Origin: DAIOFH01 sp036745875
GTDB lineage: Bacteria > Planctomycetota > SZUA-567
Assembly (NCBI GenBank): GCA_036745875.1
Contig: DAIOFH010000064.1
Coordinates: forward strand, 1 to 21,346
Reading direction: 5' to 3'
DNA: 21,346 nt
Each line of letters starts with the position of its first letter. Positions within the stretch are counted from its first letter, which is position 1. Positions 15,270-21,346 of this stretch are shown in pieces. The notes beneath the pieces were generated by a model. The model had not been told where the DNA came from. It worked only from the letters and a program-made list of their open reading frames with translations, and made no database searches. The translations under genes were made by a program, and so were the position numbers.

Positions 15270-16298
15270 ATGACGAAACGCGACGTGGTGAGGGATGTCT
15301 TTGAAAACCGCAAACCGGCCTATGTGCCCTGGAGCATCGGCCTCAACCACGAGGTCGCCGAGGCATTGGCGGATTATTTCGGTTCGGCCGATGTCATCGA
15401 GGACAAGCTGCAGAATCATTTCGCCGTTCTTGGCCACCCTGTTCACGGTCCGATGGTGCGGCACGAGGGGGATATCGCCATAGATTATTTCGGCGTCCAC
15501 TGGGACCAGTCGATAGACAAGGACTGCGGCTCCCATACCGGCCTTTTGTTGCCCGAACCGACGCTGGACGGGTTCACCTTCCCCGATCCCGAAGGCGACC
15601 TTATCTACGCAGGGGCCGAGGAAATACTGGAAAAACAGACCGACCGCTGGCGGGTCTGGCATATCGGCTTTTCCCTGTTCGAACGCGCCTGGTCGCTGCG
15701 CGGCATGGAAAACCTCCTGGCGGACTTTTATGAAGAACCTGAATTCGTGCACGAACTGCTTGGCAAGATAGCCGACTATCAGTGCAAGGTCATCACCCAC
15801 GCCGCCGGGAAACTTGATTTGGATTGCGTGTTCTTCGGGGACGACTGGGGCATGCAGACCGGGCTCATGATGGGCCCGAAGCTGTGGGACGAGTTCATTC
15901 GCCCCTATGCCACCCAGATGTACCAGCACACCCACAGCCATGGGCTCAAGGTGCTGATACATTCGTGCGGCAAGGTGGAGTCCCTGTTCGAGGACATCAT
16001 CACGGCCGGCGTCGATTGTTTCAATCCCTTCCAGCCTGAAGTGATGGACGTTCACGCGCTTTTGCGCCAGTATCGCGGCAGGCTGTCCTTCCACGGCGGC
16101 ATGTCCACCCAAAAGACCCTCCCCTTCGGCACCCGCGAGGACGTGATACGCGACACCAACGCGCTCATCGAAAGCGGCAGGGACGGCAACCTCGTCTTTT
16201 CCCCCGCCCACGTGGTGGACGGCGATGTGCCTTATCAAAACGTCCTGACCTTTATCGAAGTGCTGCAGGCCCAGCCCGGCGCGCCAAAGGGCCTTTGA
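15270..16298 (+). CDS. Uroporphyrinogen decarboxylase (URO-D) superfamily protein, methyltransferase-like
   Basis: 342 aa, with an AAGGAA-type site upstream of ATG 15270. The superfamily contains HemE and corrinoid or CoM methyltransferases (MtaA, MtbA, CmuA). The HemE N-terminal substrate motif is absent, so it is not the haem enzyme. Zinc methyltransferases use His-X-Cys plus a distant Cys. Here His231-Ser-Cys233 is present in VLIHSCGKVESLF, but near the expected third-ligand position is FSPAHVVDGDVP with His314 and no Cys; Cys250 is the only other nearby cysteine. Other conserved stretches are FFGDDWGMQTGLMMGP (188-203) and SFHGGMSTQKTLPFGT. As the last gene of the importer operon it probably acts on the imported compound or its product. 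No corrinoid protein gene is nearby. Confidence 0.85.
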   Translation: MTKRDVVRDVFENRKPAYVPWSIGLNHEVAEALADYFGSADVIEDKLQNHFAVLGHPVHGPMVRHEGDIAIDYFGVHWDQSIDKDCGSHTGLLLPEPTLDGFTFPDPEGDLIYAGAEEILEKQTDRWRVWHIGFSLFERAWSLRGMENLLADFYEEPEFVHELLGKIADYQCKVITHAAGKLDLDCVFFGDDWGMQTGLMMGPKLWDEFIRPYATQMYQHTHSHGLKVLIHSCGKVESLFEDIITAGVDCFNPFQPEVMDVHALLRQYRGRLSFHGGMSTQKTLPFGTREDVIRDTNALIESGRDGNLVFSPAHVVDGDVPYQNVLTFIEVLQAQPGAPKGL

Positions 16299-16324
16299 GC
16301 CGCCGCGACAGTAAAATGGATGGC

Positions 16325-16386
16325 CGTGCCTGATGGGGAGATCCTTTGCAAAGGGGGTCTCCCCTTGGCGCTTTTTAAAAGGCACG
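16325..16386 (+). terminator. Nested hairpin after the importer operon, possible weak terminator
   Basis: GGGGAGA (16335-16341) pairs with TCTCCCC (16358-16364), enclosed by CGTGCC (16325-16330) and GGCACG (16381-16386). TTTTT occurs nine bases after the inner stem rather than directly behind it, so termination is uncertain. Confidence 0.45.
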
Positions 16387-16461
16387 TGGTTCCCGTCCCT
16401 TTTTACGGCATGACCTCGATATGCCGAAAAGCGCCGGGGAAGGGTCGGGTATTATTTAAAA

Positions 16462-16494
16462 CGCAATGGGCGTTCGCGTGCGCTTGCCATTGCG
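16462..16494. promoter_or_regulatory. Inverted repeat overlapping the response-regulator promoter
   Basis: CGCAATGG (16462-16469) and CCATTGCG (16487-16494), perfect 8-bp arms with a 17-bp centre. The right arm overlaps the -35 at 16484-16489, so bound protein would affect transcription of the regulator-kinase operon. It does not resemble the TGTAA-N3-TTACA dyads upstream of the importer. Confidence 0.5.
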
Positions 16495-16512
16495 CCGCGT
16501 GGATGATATGAT
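16484..16512 (+). promoter_or_regulatory. Sigma70 promoter of the regulator-kinase operon
   Basis: TTGCCA (16484-16489) and TATGAT (16507-16512) with 17-bp spacing, about 35 bases upstream of ATG 16548. This suggests the two-component genes have their own housekeeping promoter, separate from the importer operon. Confidence 0.6.
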
Positions 16513-16547
16513 ATGACCCACGACAGGTCTTGGAAAAGGTGCATTCG

Positions 16548-17870
16548 ATGCGAAGCATTCTTATTGTGGACGACAATCCCCAATTTTTTAAAAGCCTCAG
16601 CGTCAATTTCAAGGATTTTGACATAGACTGCCGCTGGAGCAAGACAGGGGAAGAGACGATCAAGGAACTTGGCCGTTCCCTGCCGGATGCGGTTCTCCTC
16701 GATTTGTCCCTCGGTGCGGAGAACGGCCTCACCATCCTTGACCGCATCAGGTCGACCTATGCCGATCTGCCGGTGGTGATGATCACCGGCTATGGCACGC
16801 TGGAAGTGGCGGTGAAGGCGATCAAGATGGGCGCTTACGACTTCCTCCCGAAGCCGCTCGACTTCGAAAAACTCTGCGGCGTCCTCGAGCGTGCGGTGGA
16901 GTCTTCCCATAAAAAGCCGGGCATGGGCGAAAGCGAGGGCGAAACGTCGATTGTCACCGGTTCTCCCGGCCTGGAATCGATTTTGCGCAAAGCCAGGCTC
17001 ATCGGCGGCACCAACCTGTCCGTGCTCATCGTGGGCGAAAGCGGCAGCGGCAAGGAACTCATGGCGGAACTGGTGCACAGCCGATCCGCCAGGGCGGGCA
17101 AGCCGATGGTGAAGGTGAATTGCTCCGCCTTCCCGGAGCAACTTATCGACAACGAGCTGTTCGGCCACGAAAAAGGCGCGTTCACCGGTGCGGAGCAGGG
17201 GCACCGGGGCTTGTTCGAACAGGCCGACGGCGGAACGCTGCTTCTTGACGAAATAGGCGATCTGCCGATGCCCAGCCAGGCCAAGCTGCTGCGCGTGCTT
17301 GAAAACGGCCAGATCCGGCGTCTGGGCGGCGACAAAACCCGCACCGTCGATGTCCGCATCATCGCTTCGACCAATCGCGATCTCGCCGAGATGATCACCC
17401 GGCGGACTTTTCGCGAGGATCTTTTCTACCGCCTTAATTCGGCTTTTATTTATATCCCGCCGCTACGCGAGCGCCGTGGCGACATTCCCCTGCTGCTTAG
17501 GCATTTCCTGCAAAACGCGGCAAGCGACCCGGGGAAGCGCTTTTCGCCGGAGGCGGAAAAATTGCTGACAGAGTATGCCTGGCCGGGAAATGTGCGTGAA
17601 CTGAAAAACGCGGTGGAATTGAGTTCCGTGATCGCGGCCGGGGAGACTATAGGCATCGACGACCTGCCGCAGCAATTGCAGCTCACGCGGATGAACTCAC
17701 CCCAGGGCGACCGGGACGAAGGGAGGGAAATGACCCTGAACGAGGCGGAACGCGGTCTTATCATCCAGACGCTGGAGCAAACCGGCAACAACAAGCGCAA
17801 GACTTCGGCTCGCCTGGGCATCAGCTATAAAACCCTCTACAACAAAATAAAACAATATGGCATCGATTGA
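16548..17870 (+). CDS. NtrC-family sigma54-dependent response regulator
   Basis: 440 aa from ATG 16548 (AAGG 8 bases upstream); an in-frame TTG at 16530 would add six residues before the conserved MRSILIVDDN. The receiver domain (1-118) has Asp8/Asp9, phospho-acceptor Asp52, Thr80 and Lys102. The AAA+ domain (about 135-365) has Walker A GESGSGKE (163-170), the sigma54-contacting GAFTGA loop (210-215), Walker B LLLDEIGD (231-238) and FYRLN. The C-terminal Fis-type HTH (about 400-437) contains NNKRKTSARLGISYKTLYNKIK. It should hydrolyse ATP to open sigma54-RNA polymerase complexes once phosphorylated. The kinase gene overlaps its 3' end by 14 bases, marking them as a cognate pair. The likely target is the importer operon upstream. 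Confidence 0.96.
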   Translation: MRSILIVDDNPQFFKSLSVNFKDFDIDCRWSKTGEETIKELGRSLPDAVLLDLSLGAENGLTILDRIRSTYADLPVVMITGYGTLEVAVKAIKMGAYDFLPKPLDFEKLCGVLERAVESSHKKPGMGESEGETSIVTGSPGLESILRKARLIGGTNLSVLIVGESGSGKELMAELVHSRSARAGKPMVKVNCSAFPEQLIDNELFGHEKGAFTGAEQGHRGLFEQADGGTLLLDEIGDLPMPSQAKLLRVLENGQIRRLGGDKTRTVDVRIIASTNRDLAEMITRRTFREDLFYRLNSAFIYIPPLRERRGDIPLLLRHFLQNAASDPGKRFSPEAEKLLTEYAWPGNVRELKNAVELSSVIAAGETIGIDDLPQQLQLTRMNSPQGDRDEGREMTLNEAERGLIIQTLEQTGNNKRKTSARLGISYKTLYNKIKQYGID

Positions 17871-19683
17871 GCGGCCCGCCGACGCCTTCCTGCGGATCGA
17901 GGACGTCTCCGTTTCGATCCGTCCGAACCGCGAGGTGTCGAACCTCAACCTCAGCGTGGATTATGGTTCCATGCACGCCCTGGTCGGGAAGTACGGTGAG
18001 GGGAAATCCACCCTTTGCTCCTTGGTGACCGGCAATATTCAACCTGAAAGCGGTTCGATAATCATCGAGGGAAAACGCTACTCCGGTTTGACCCTGCGGC
18101 GCGCCACCGCCCTCGGCATCGAGCATGTTCCCGACCGGGACCATGCTTTTCCGCATATGAGCGTCGGGGACGCGCTGGGGATATGCTTCTTCCGCCGCCC
18201 CAACCGCTACTGGATCATGCGGCACCTGCTGACCAACCGCATGAGATGCTGGCTTGACGGCATGGGCGTGGACCTCGACCTGGACGCGCATCTGGCCGAC
18301 TTGCCGCTCGAGGAAAATATCTTCATCACCTTTTTGTCCCGCCTCCTTTGCGAACCCCGCCTCCTGGTGCTTGACGAAACGCTGGAACGCATGACCCAGC
18401 AGCGCCTGAATATGACTGTGGCCATCCTCAGGCAATACCGCGACAAGGGGATGTGCGTGCTGTGGGCGACGCATAATCTTGAGCTTGCCTGGAATCTCGC
18501 CGACAACATAAGCCTGGTGCGGGGCGGCAAGGTGATGCTTACGGAGTCGCCGGGGCATATAGACCGGCGCAGCCTGGTTTACCTCGCCTATTCGGACAAT
18601 CCGGATTCGGATTGGCGCAACAGTTCGATGGAGCGCTTTCAGAACGTTATCCGCTATACGGAGGCGGTATTGCGCGACCTGCCGATCGTCATCAGCATTT
18701 TCGACGTGGACAACGAGGTTCAATTCGTCAACGGACGCGGCAAGATATTCTTCATCGGCAATTCCCTGGTGGAAAATCCGGATTCGCTGGTCGACCTGGT
18801 CGGGATGGAGAACCGCAGGCTGATCGAAATGGTCGAGCGCTGTCAGGAGAGCGGAAAAGACGACCGCTATCACAGCATGCTGTTCTTGGCGGCATTTGGC
18901 GAATGCCTTGTCGACGTGCAGGCGCGCATCATTCGCGACGGCGACCTCGTTATTGGTACAATGCTCCTGATAGAGGATGTTTCCGAGCGCGAAAACCTGC
19001 GGCACAACCTTATGCTCGCCAACAACCTCTCCTCCATCGGGCTGCTCGCCGCGGGGGTCGCGCACGAGGTCAACAACCCACTCGCCATCATCTCGAATTA
19101 CATCAGTTTTCTTTTGCGCCGCTTCCAGGAGGGGCGCGAGCGCGATACCATCCTGAGCATTCGCGACGAAACGTCGCGGATTCAGGAAATCGTCAACCAT
19201 CTGGTGGCTTTTTCGGGCAGCAAGGTGTCTGATCAAAGCAGGGTGAACCTGTATTTGATCGCCCAGGAGCTGGCGAATCTCATCGGTTACAATTACCGGG
19301 ACAGGAACATAGATTTTCGACTGTATGAACCGGAATACTTCCCCGAAATCACCGCCAGCCCCAATGAGATGCGCCAGATGTTCATCAACCTCTTCCGCAA
19401 CAGCATCGAAGCCATGCCGGACGGCGGAGCGATCACGGTGCGCTTTTCCGGTGACGACGACAAGGTGGTCATGTGCATATCCGACACAGGGCACGGCATT
19501 CGCCTGAAAAATGTCGCCGATATATTTCTGCCGTTTGTGACCAGCAAGGCCGGCAGCGGCAGCAACCAGGGGCTCGGGCTTTCAATCGTGCACGGTTTGG
19601 TGGAAAAGGCGGGAGGGTCTATATCGGTGCGCAACCTCCCGGCAGGCGGCTGCGAGTTCACCATTGTTTTTCCCTGCGCGTAG
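17857..19683 (+). CDS. Hybrid protein: ABC-ATPase-like sensor domain + PAS-like region + histidine kinase
   Basis: 608 aa. Domain 1 (about 10-235) is an RbsA-type NBD: Walker A GKYGEGKST (44-52), Walker B LLVLDE (169-174) and H-loop His206 (WATHNLEL) are kept. The signature position reads LPLEE (149-153) and the Q-loop Gln is gone (IEHVPD, 89-93). The closest relative in view is NBD1 of the importer ATPase (GSIHCIVGENGAGKST versus GSMHALVGKYGEGKST). Domain 2 (about 262-378) looks PAS-like (VLRDLPIVISIFDVDNEVQFVNGRG, then LLIEDVSERENLR). Domain 3 is the kinase: His403 in GVAHEVNNPL, N-box NLFRNSIEA (511-519), G1 DTGHG (543-547), F-box IFLPF, G2 GLGLSI (572-577). No membrane segment is seen, so it is probably cytoplasmic. 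The 14-base overlap with the regulator implies coupled translation. The role as a transporter-linked sensor is inferred. Confidence 0.92.
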   Translation: MASIERPADAFLRIEDVSVSIRPNREVSNLNLSVDYGSMHALVGKYGEGKSTLCSLVTGNIQPESGSIIIEGKRYSGLTLRRATALGIEHVPDRDHAFPHMSVGDALGICFFRRPNRYWIMRHLLTNRMRCWLDGMGVDLDLDAHLADLPLEENIFITFLSRLLCEPRLLVLDETLERMTQQRLNMTVAILRQYRDKGMCVLWATHNLELAWNLADNISLVRGGKVMLTESPGHIDRRSLVYLAYSDNPDSDWRNSSMERFQNVIRYTEAVLRDLPIVISIFDVDNEVQFVNGRGKIFFIGNSLVENPDSLVDLVGMENRRLIEMVERCQESGKDDRYHSMLFLAAFGECLVDVQARIIRDGDLVIGTMLLIEDVSERENLRHNLMLANNLSSIGLLAAGVAHEVNNPLAIISNYISFLLRRFQEGRERDTILSIRDETSRIQEIVNHLVAFSGSKVSDQSRVNLYLIAQELANLIGYNYRDRNIDFRLYEPEYFPEITASPNEMRQMFINLFRNSIEAMPDGGAITVRFSGDDDKVVMCISDTGHGIRLKNVADIFLPFVTSKAGSGSNQGLGLSIVHGLVEKAGGSISVRNLPAGGCEFTIVFPCA

Positions 19684-19797
19684 TTCTGACGCCTACTGTG
19701 CCCTGGCGCTGCATCCCGGCCTTTGGCCGTCGCCGTACCGGCAACATCCTGCTATATGCCCCAAAAAACTCGACGCCTGTGTATTCCCTCCGTGTTA

Positions 19798-20421
19798 TTA
19801 CCACGTGTTGACATGAATTTTAGACTTCGGTGATACGGTGTTTTGCTTGGTCCTTTTTGCGTTCGCCGCCGGATATCCCAGCGCCATATAGCAAGGCAAG
19901 ACATAGTTGTCCGGATGTCCCACCACACTCCTTATGTGCTCCGACTCGTCGGTCATGGGTATCCGTGTTACACCGAAAATGCCTTCCGAAGCCGCGGCAA
20001 GAAGCATATTTTCAATACAGCACCATATAGAGGCAAAGTCATTAAGTGCGCTGAGATTTTTAGGCTGGAGCAGGGGTGTCTGCACCCTGAAAAAGGGCAG
20101 AATCAGACAACCGGCATTGAACAACATCGAATATTGCCTCGGCAAAGCATCCTGATACATGTCGCATTGCGCTTTGTCGCCCAGTCCCCAATCGTCAAGC
20201 TGACTATCGATTGCCTCGGAGTCGCCATATGACTCAATGCGGAGTAGTTTCTTCCTGGCCTCCCTATCGTTCACCACCACGAATTCCCAATGCCGCATGT
20301 GGTCATTTGTGAGGGCTTTTAAACCGGCATCGACCAGTTTTTCGACCATCTCGTCCGAGACCGCCCTGCCTTCAAAGTCCCGAATGGTGTGGCGGTTTTC
20401 GATGGCTGTATAGATATCCAT
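19798..20421 (-). CDS. Nitroreductase-family flavoprotein
   Basis: 207 aa from ATG 20421, with AAGGAG 9 bases upstream; an in-frame TTG at 20439 overlaps that site and is rejected. The family binds FMN and reduces nitro groups, quinones or related electrophiles with NAD(P)H. The N-terminal FMN phosphate-binding region is IENRHTIRDFEGRAVSDEMVEKLVDAGLKA in outline (residues 7-37), followed by HWEFVVVND. The central ASIWCCIENMLLAAASEGIFGVTRIP and the C-terminal YVLPCYMALGYPA are typical of the fold. The basic tail KRTKQNTVSPKSK is unremarkable. It starts 14 bases after the MarR stop, so both sit on one message and the reductase is probably induced when the repressor binds its ligand. Confidence 0.9.
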   Translation of the reverse strand: MDIYTAIENRHTIRDFEGRAVSDEMVEKLVDAGLKALTNDHMRHWEFVVVNDREARKKLLRIESYGDSEAIDSQLDDWGLGDKAQCDMYQDALPRQYSMLFNAGCLILPFFRVQTPLLQPKNLSALNDFASIWCCIENMLLAAASEGIFGVTRIPMTDESEHIRSVVGHPDNYVLPCYMALGYPAANAKRTKQNTVSPKSKIHVNTW

Positions 20422-20435
20422 GATAGTTGTCTCCT

Positions 20436-20864
20436 TCAAGAATTTTCAAGATTGGATAGGATTCTCTCGAGCATTTTGTCGAGTTGTTGAATCTCGGACG
20501 GGCTGAATCCCCTATAAAAAATGGCATTCATTTCTTCAGATATCGCGTCATATTTTTGTCTGAATTTTTTCGCTTTTTCCGTTATGGACACGAAAATTTG
20601 TCTGCGATCCTCTTTGTCCGGAATGCGTTTGACCAGCCCATTTTCTTCCATTCTGTCGATCATGCTTGTTAAAGTGGTCTTTGCCAGGGAGGTTAGTTTT
20701 CCGACGTCGGAAAATGACAGTCTTTCATGTTCCCATAGCACATACAAAATCCTGCCCTGCGCGCCATTGAATGCATCCAGCCTTTTTTCTTTGAGCAGTT
20801 TTTCGAAAACGCGACTGCTCAACTTCTGAATGCGCGAAACATAAAACCCTCCGTATGTCTTCAA
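20436..20864 (-). CDS. MarR-family transcriptional regulator (second)
   Basis: 142 aa starting with TTG at 20864, supported by AAAGGAG ending 7 bases upstream; no ATG fits the conserved N-terminus. The winged helix-turn-helix spans about 35-100: AFNGAQGRILYVLWEHERLSF, DVGKLTSLAKTTLTSMIDRMEENGLV and wing RIPDKEDRRQIFVSIT with the family's Asp-x-Arg pattern. It is not closely similar to the MarR protein at 10745. A short palindrome overlapping its own -10 suggests autorepression, with the nitroreductase as the regulated partner. Confidence 0.9.
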   Translation of the reverse strand: MKTYGGFYVSRIQKLSSRVFEKLLKEKRLDAFNGAQGRILYVLWEHERLSFSDVGKLTSLAKTTLTSMIDRMEENGLVKRIPDKEDRRQIFVSITEKAKKFRQKYDAISEEMNAIFYRGFSPSEIQQLDKMLERILSNLENS

Positions 20865-20881
20865 GTTTCGTCTCCTTTTAA

Positions 20882-20896
20882 ATAGGATTATCCTAT
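20882..20896. promoter_or_regulatory. Operator-like palindrome at the second marR promoter
   Basis: ATAGGAT (20882-20888) and ATCCTAT (20890-20896) form a perfect 7-bp dyad around one base. It overlaps the minus-strand -10 and lies just upstream of the ribosome site. Confidence 0.65.
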
Positions 20897-20914
20897 ATAG
20901 AACTAAAAAGTCAA
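20887..20914 (-). promoter_or_regulatory. Sigma70 promoter of the marR-nitroreductase operon
   Basis: On the minus strand TTGACT (20914-20909) and GATAAT (20892-20887) with 16-bp spacing; the -10 lies within the palindrome. Confidence 0.6.
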
Positions 20915-21186
20915 GGATAAAAATAGAGACCTATTTTTAACATCCTTGGAGGTATAAACGGATGCTATGGGAATTTGACAATAGATATGGTCTTAGGCAG
21001 GGGTGTTTCCGGTTTCTTGAATTTCAATAAACGGTTCGATATAATGTATCGGCGTATGTTTTTCACGGGGTGAGGAAAATCGGTTTTCGTCTTTCAGGAG
21101 AGAGTGCCTCTCGGCAGTCCTGCCAGCATTTTCTGGCCGGCCCGGCATTTCATTATTGGTTTGCAATAGGTATTAAGGAGCAGAGA
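20915..21186. other. Divergent intergenic region between marR and the NTF2-like gene
   Basis: AT-rich in its first half and without a credible gene. It contains the promoter at 21017-21045 and several small GC-rich inverted repeats in the leader (GAGAG/CTCTC near 21101-21113, GGCAG/CTGCC near 21113-21124). None of these carries a T-run. Confidence 0.5.
21017..21045 (+). promoter_or_regulatory. Sigma70 promoter of the NTF2-like gene, with dyad
   Basis: TTGAAT (21017-21022) and a perfect TATAAT (21040-21045) with 17-bp spacing. CGATA (21037-21041) and TATCG (21047-21051) form a dyad over the -10, a possible repressor site. The leader to ATG 21187 would be about 135 nt. Confidence 0.6.
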
Positions 21187-21346
21187 ATGAACCGAAAAAT
21201 GGCGTCCGTCAGTGAATATGAAGCCATCACAAAAACCGTCGCCAATTATATTGAGGCATTGCGAACCGGTAATATCGATATGTTGGCAGATTCCTTCCAT
21301 AAGGATTCCGTGGCATATGGTACTGTCGGTGGTAAACTTGTGGGTG
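21187..21346 (+). CDS. NTF2/SnoaL-like (putative lumazine-binding type) protein, N-terminal 53 residues only
   Basis: ATG 21187 has AAGGAG 6 bases upstream and the frame is open to the window edge. The visible part reads as the first helices of the cone-shaped NTF2-like fold: YEAITKTVANYIEALRTGN, DMLADSFHKDSVAYGTVGG, the pattern of PF12893-type small proteins often annotated as putative lumazine-binding. Members are ~120-150 residues and bind small hydrophobic ligands or act as isomerase-like enzymes. The catalytic or binding residues are mostly beyond the edge, so function is open. It is divergent from the marR-nitroreductase operon. Confidence 0.75.
   Translation, partial: MNRKMASVSEYEAITKTVANYIEALRTGNIDMLADSFHKDSVAYGTVGGKLVG

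Noticed and set aside
14292..16385. 697-codon minus-strand open frame opposite permease and URO-D genes
   Set aside because: It spans two unrelated real genes and the gap between them, which a shadow frame can do but a real gene here cannot.
16467..16482. Possible -24/-12 element before the response-regulator gene (GG and GC 10 bases apart)
   Set aside because: Only the invariant GG and TGC match; the rest is off consensus and a better sigma70 promoter overlaps the area.
17821..19494. 557-codon minus-strand open frame opposite the hybrid kinase
   Set aside because: The plus strand carries a full kinase core and Walker motifs; the antisense product has no recognisable motif.
19715..19735. 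CGGCC-TTT-GGCCG hairpin after the kinase gene as a terminator
   Set aside because: Short stem and no T-run on either strand; I cannot support a terminator there.

Overview
The window reads as chromosomal DNA of a GC-rich (roughly 55-60% by eye) Gram-negative anaerobe. The pointers are an oxygen-sensitive glycyl radical enzyme with its activase, a membrane pyrophosphatase, Sec signal peptides without lipoboxes on the solute-binding proteins, and HflK/HflC-like SPFH proteins. A gut-type member of the PVC group (Lentisphaerae or Kiritimatiellae-like) or a spirochaete would fit. That is an impression from gene content and protein style, not a determination. I saw no tRNA, rRNA, CRISPR array, insertion sequence or phage gene.

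Layout. 1-751 (minus): 5' part of a membrane pyrophosphatase gene (hppA), cut by the window edge, with a long structured leader. 1348-4878 (minus): two tandem SPFH/band-7 membrane proteins, each carrying three copies of a ~60-residue repeat. 5023-7007 (plus): an S66-type LD-carboxypeptidase translationally coupled to an orphan sugar-type periplasmic binding protein. 7186-10109 (plus): a radical SAM activase overlapping a glycyl radical enzyme with an unusual active-site motif, closed by a strong terminator shared with the convergent 10182-11197 (minus) pair: a MarR regulator and a cyclase-family hydrolase, with a 26-bp palindromic operator. 11648-16298 (plus): a ribose-type ABC importer (binding protein, double ATPase, permease) plus a URO-D superfamily protein. 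16548-19683 (plus): an NtrC-type sigma54 response regulator overlapping a histidine kinase whose N-terminus is an ABC-transporter ATPase-like domain. 19798-20864 (minus): a MarR regulator and a nitroreductase. 21187-end (plus): start of an NTF2/SnoaL-like protein.

Most interesting system. The locus 11388-19683 looks like one self-contained circuit. The kinase (608 aa, no membrane segment) joins a degenerate RbsA-like nucleotide-binding domain to a PAS-like region and a HisKA/HATPase core. Its partner has a GAFTGA motif, so it should activate sigma54 promoters. Upstream of the importer operon lies a -24/-12-like element (11560-11575), and about 110-170 bp further upstream a 65-bp nested inverted repeat containing two TGTAA-N3-TTACA dyads, which is where an enhancer-binding protein would sit. 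My inference is that the kinase uses a transporter ATPase relative as its sensor, perhaps docking on the importer permease or reading its state, and controls the importer and URO-D protein through the regulator. The fusion and the DNA elements are visible in the sequence; the wiring is inferred.
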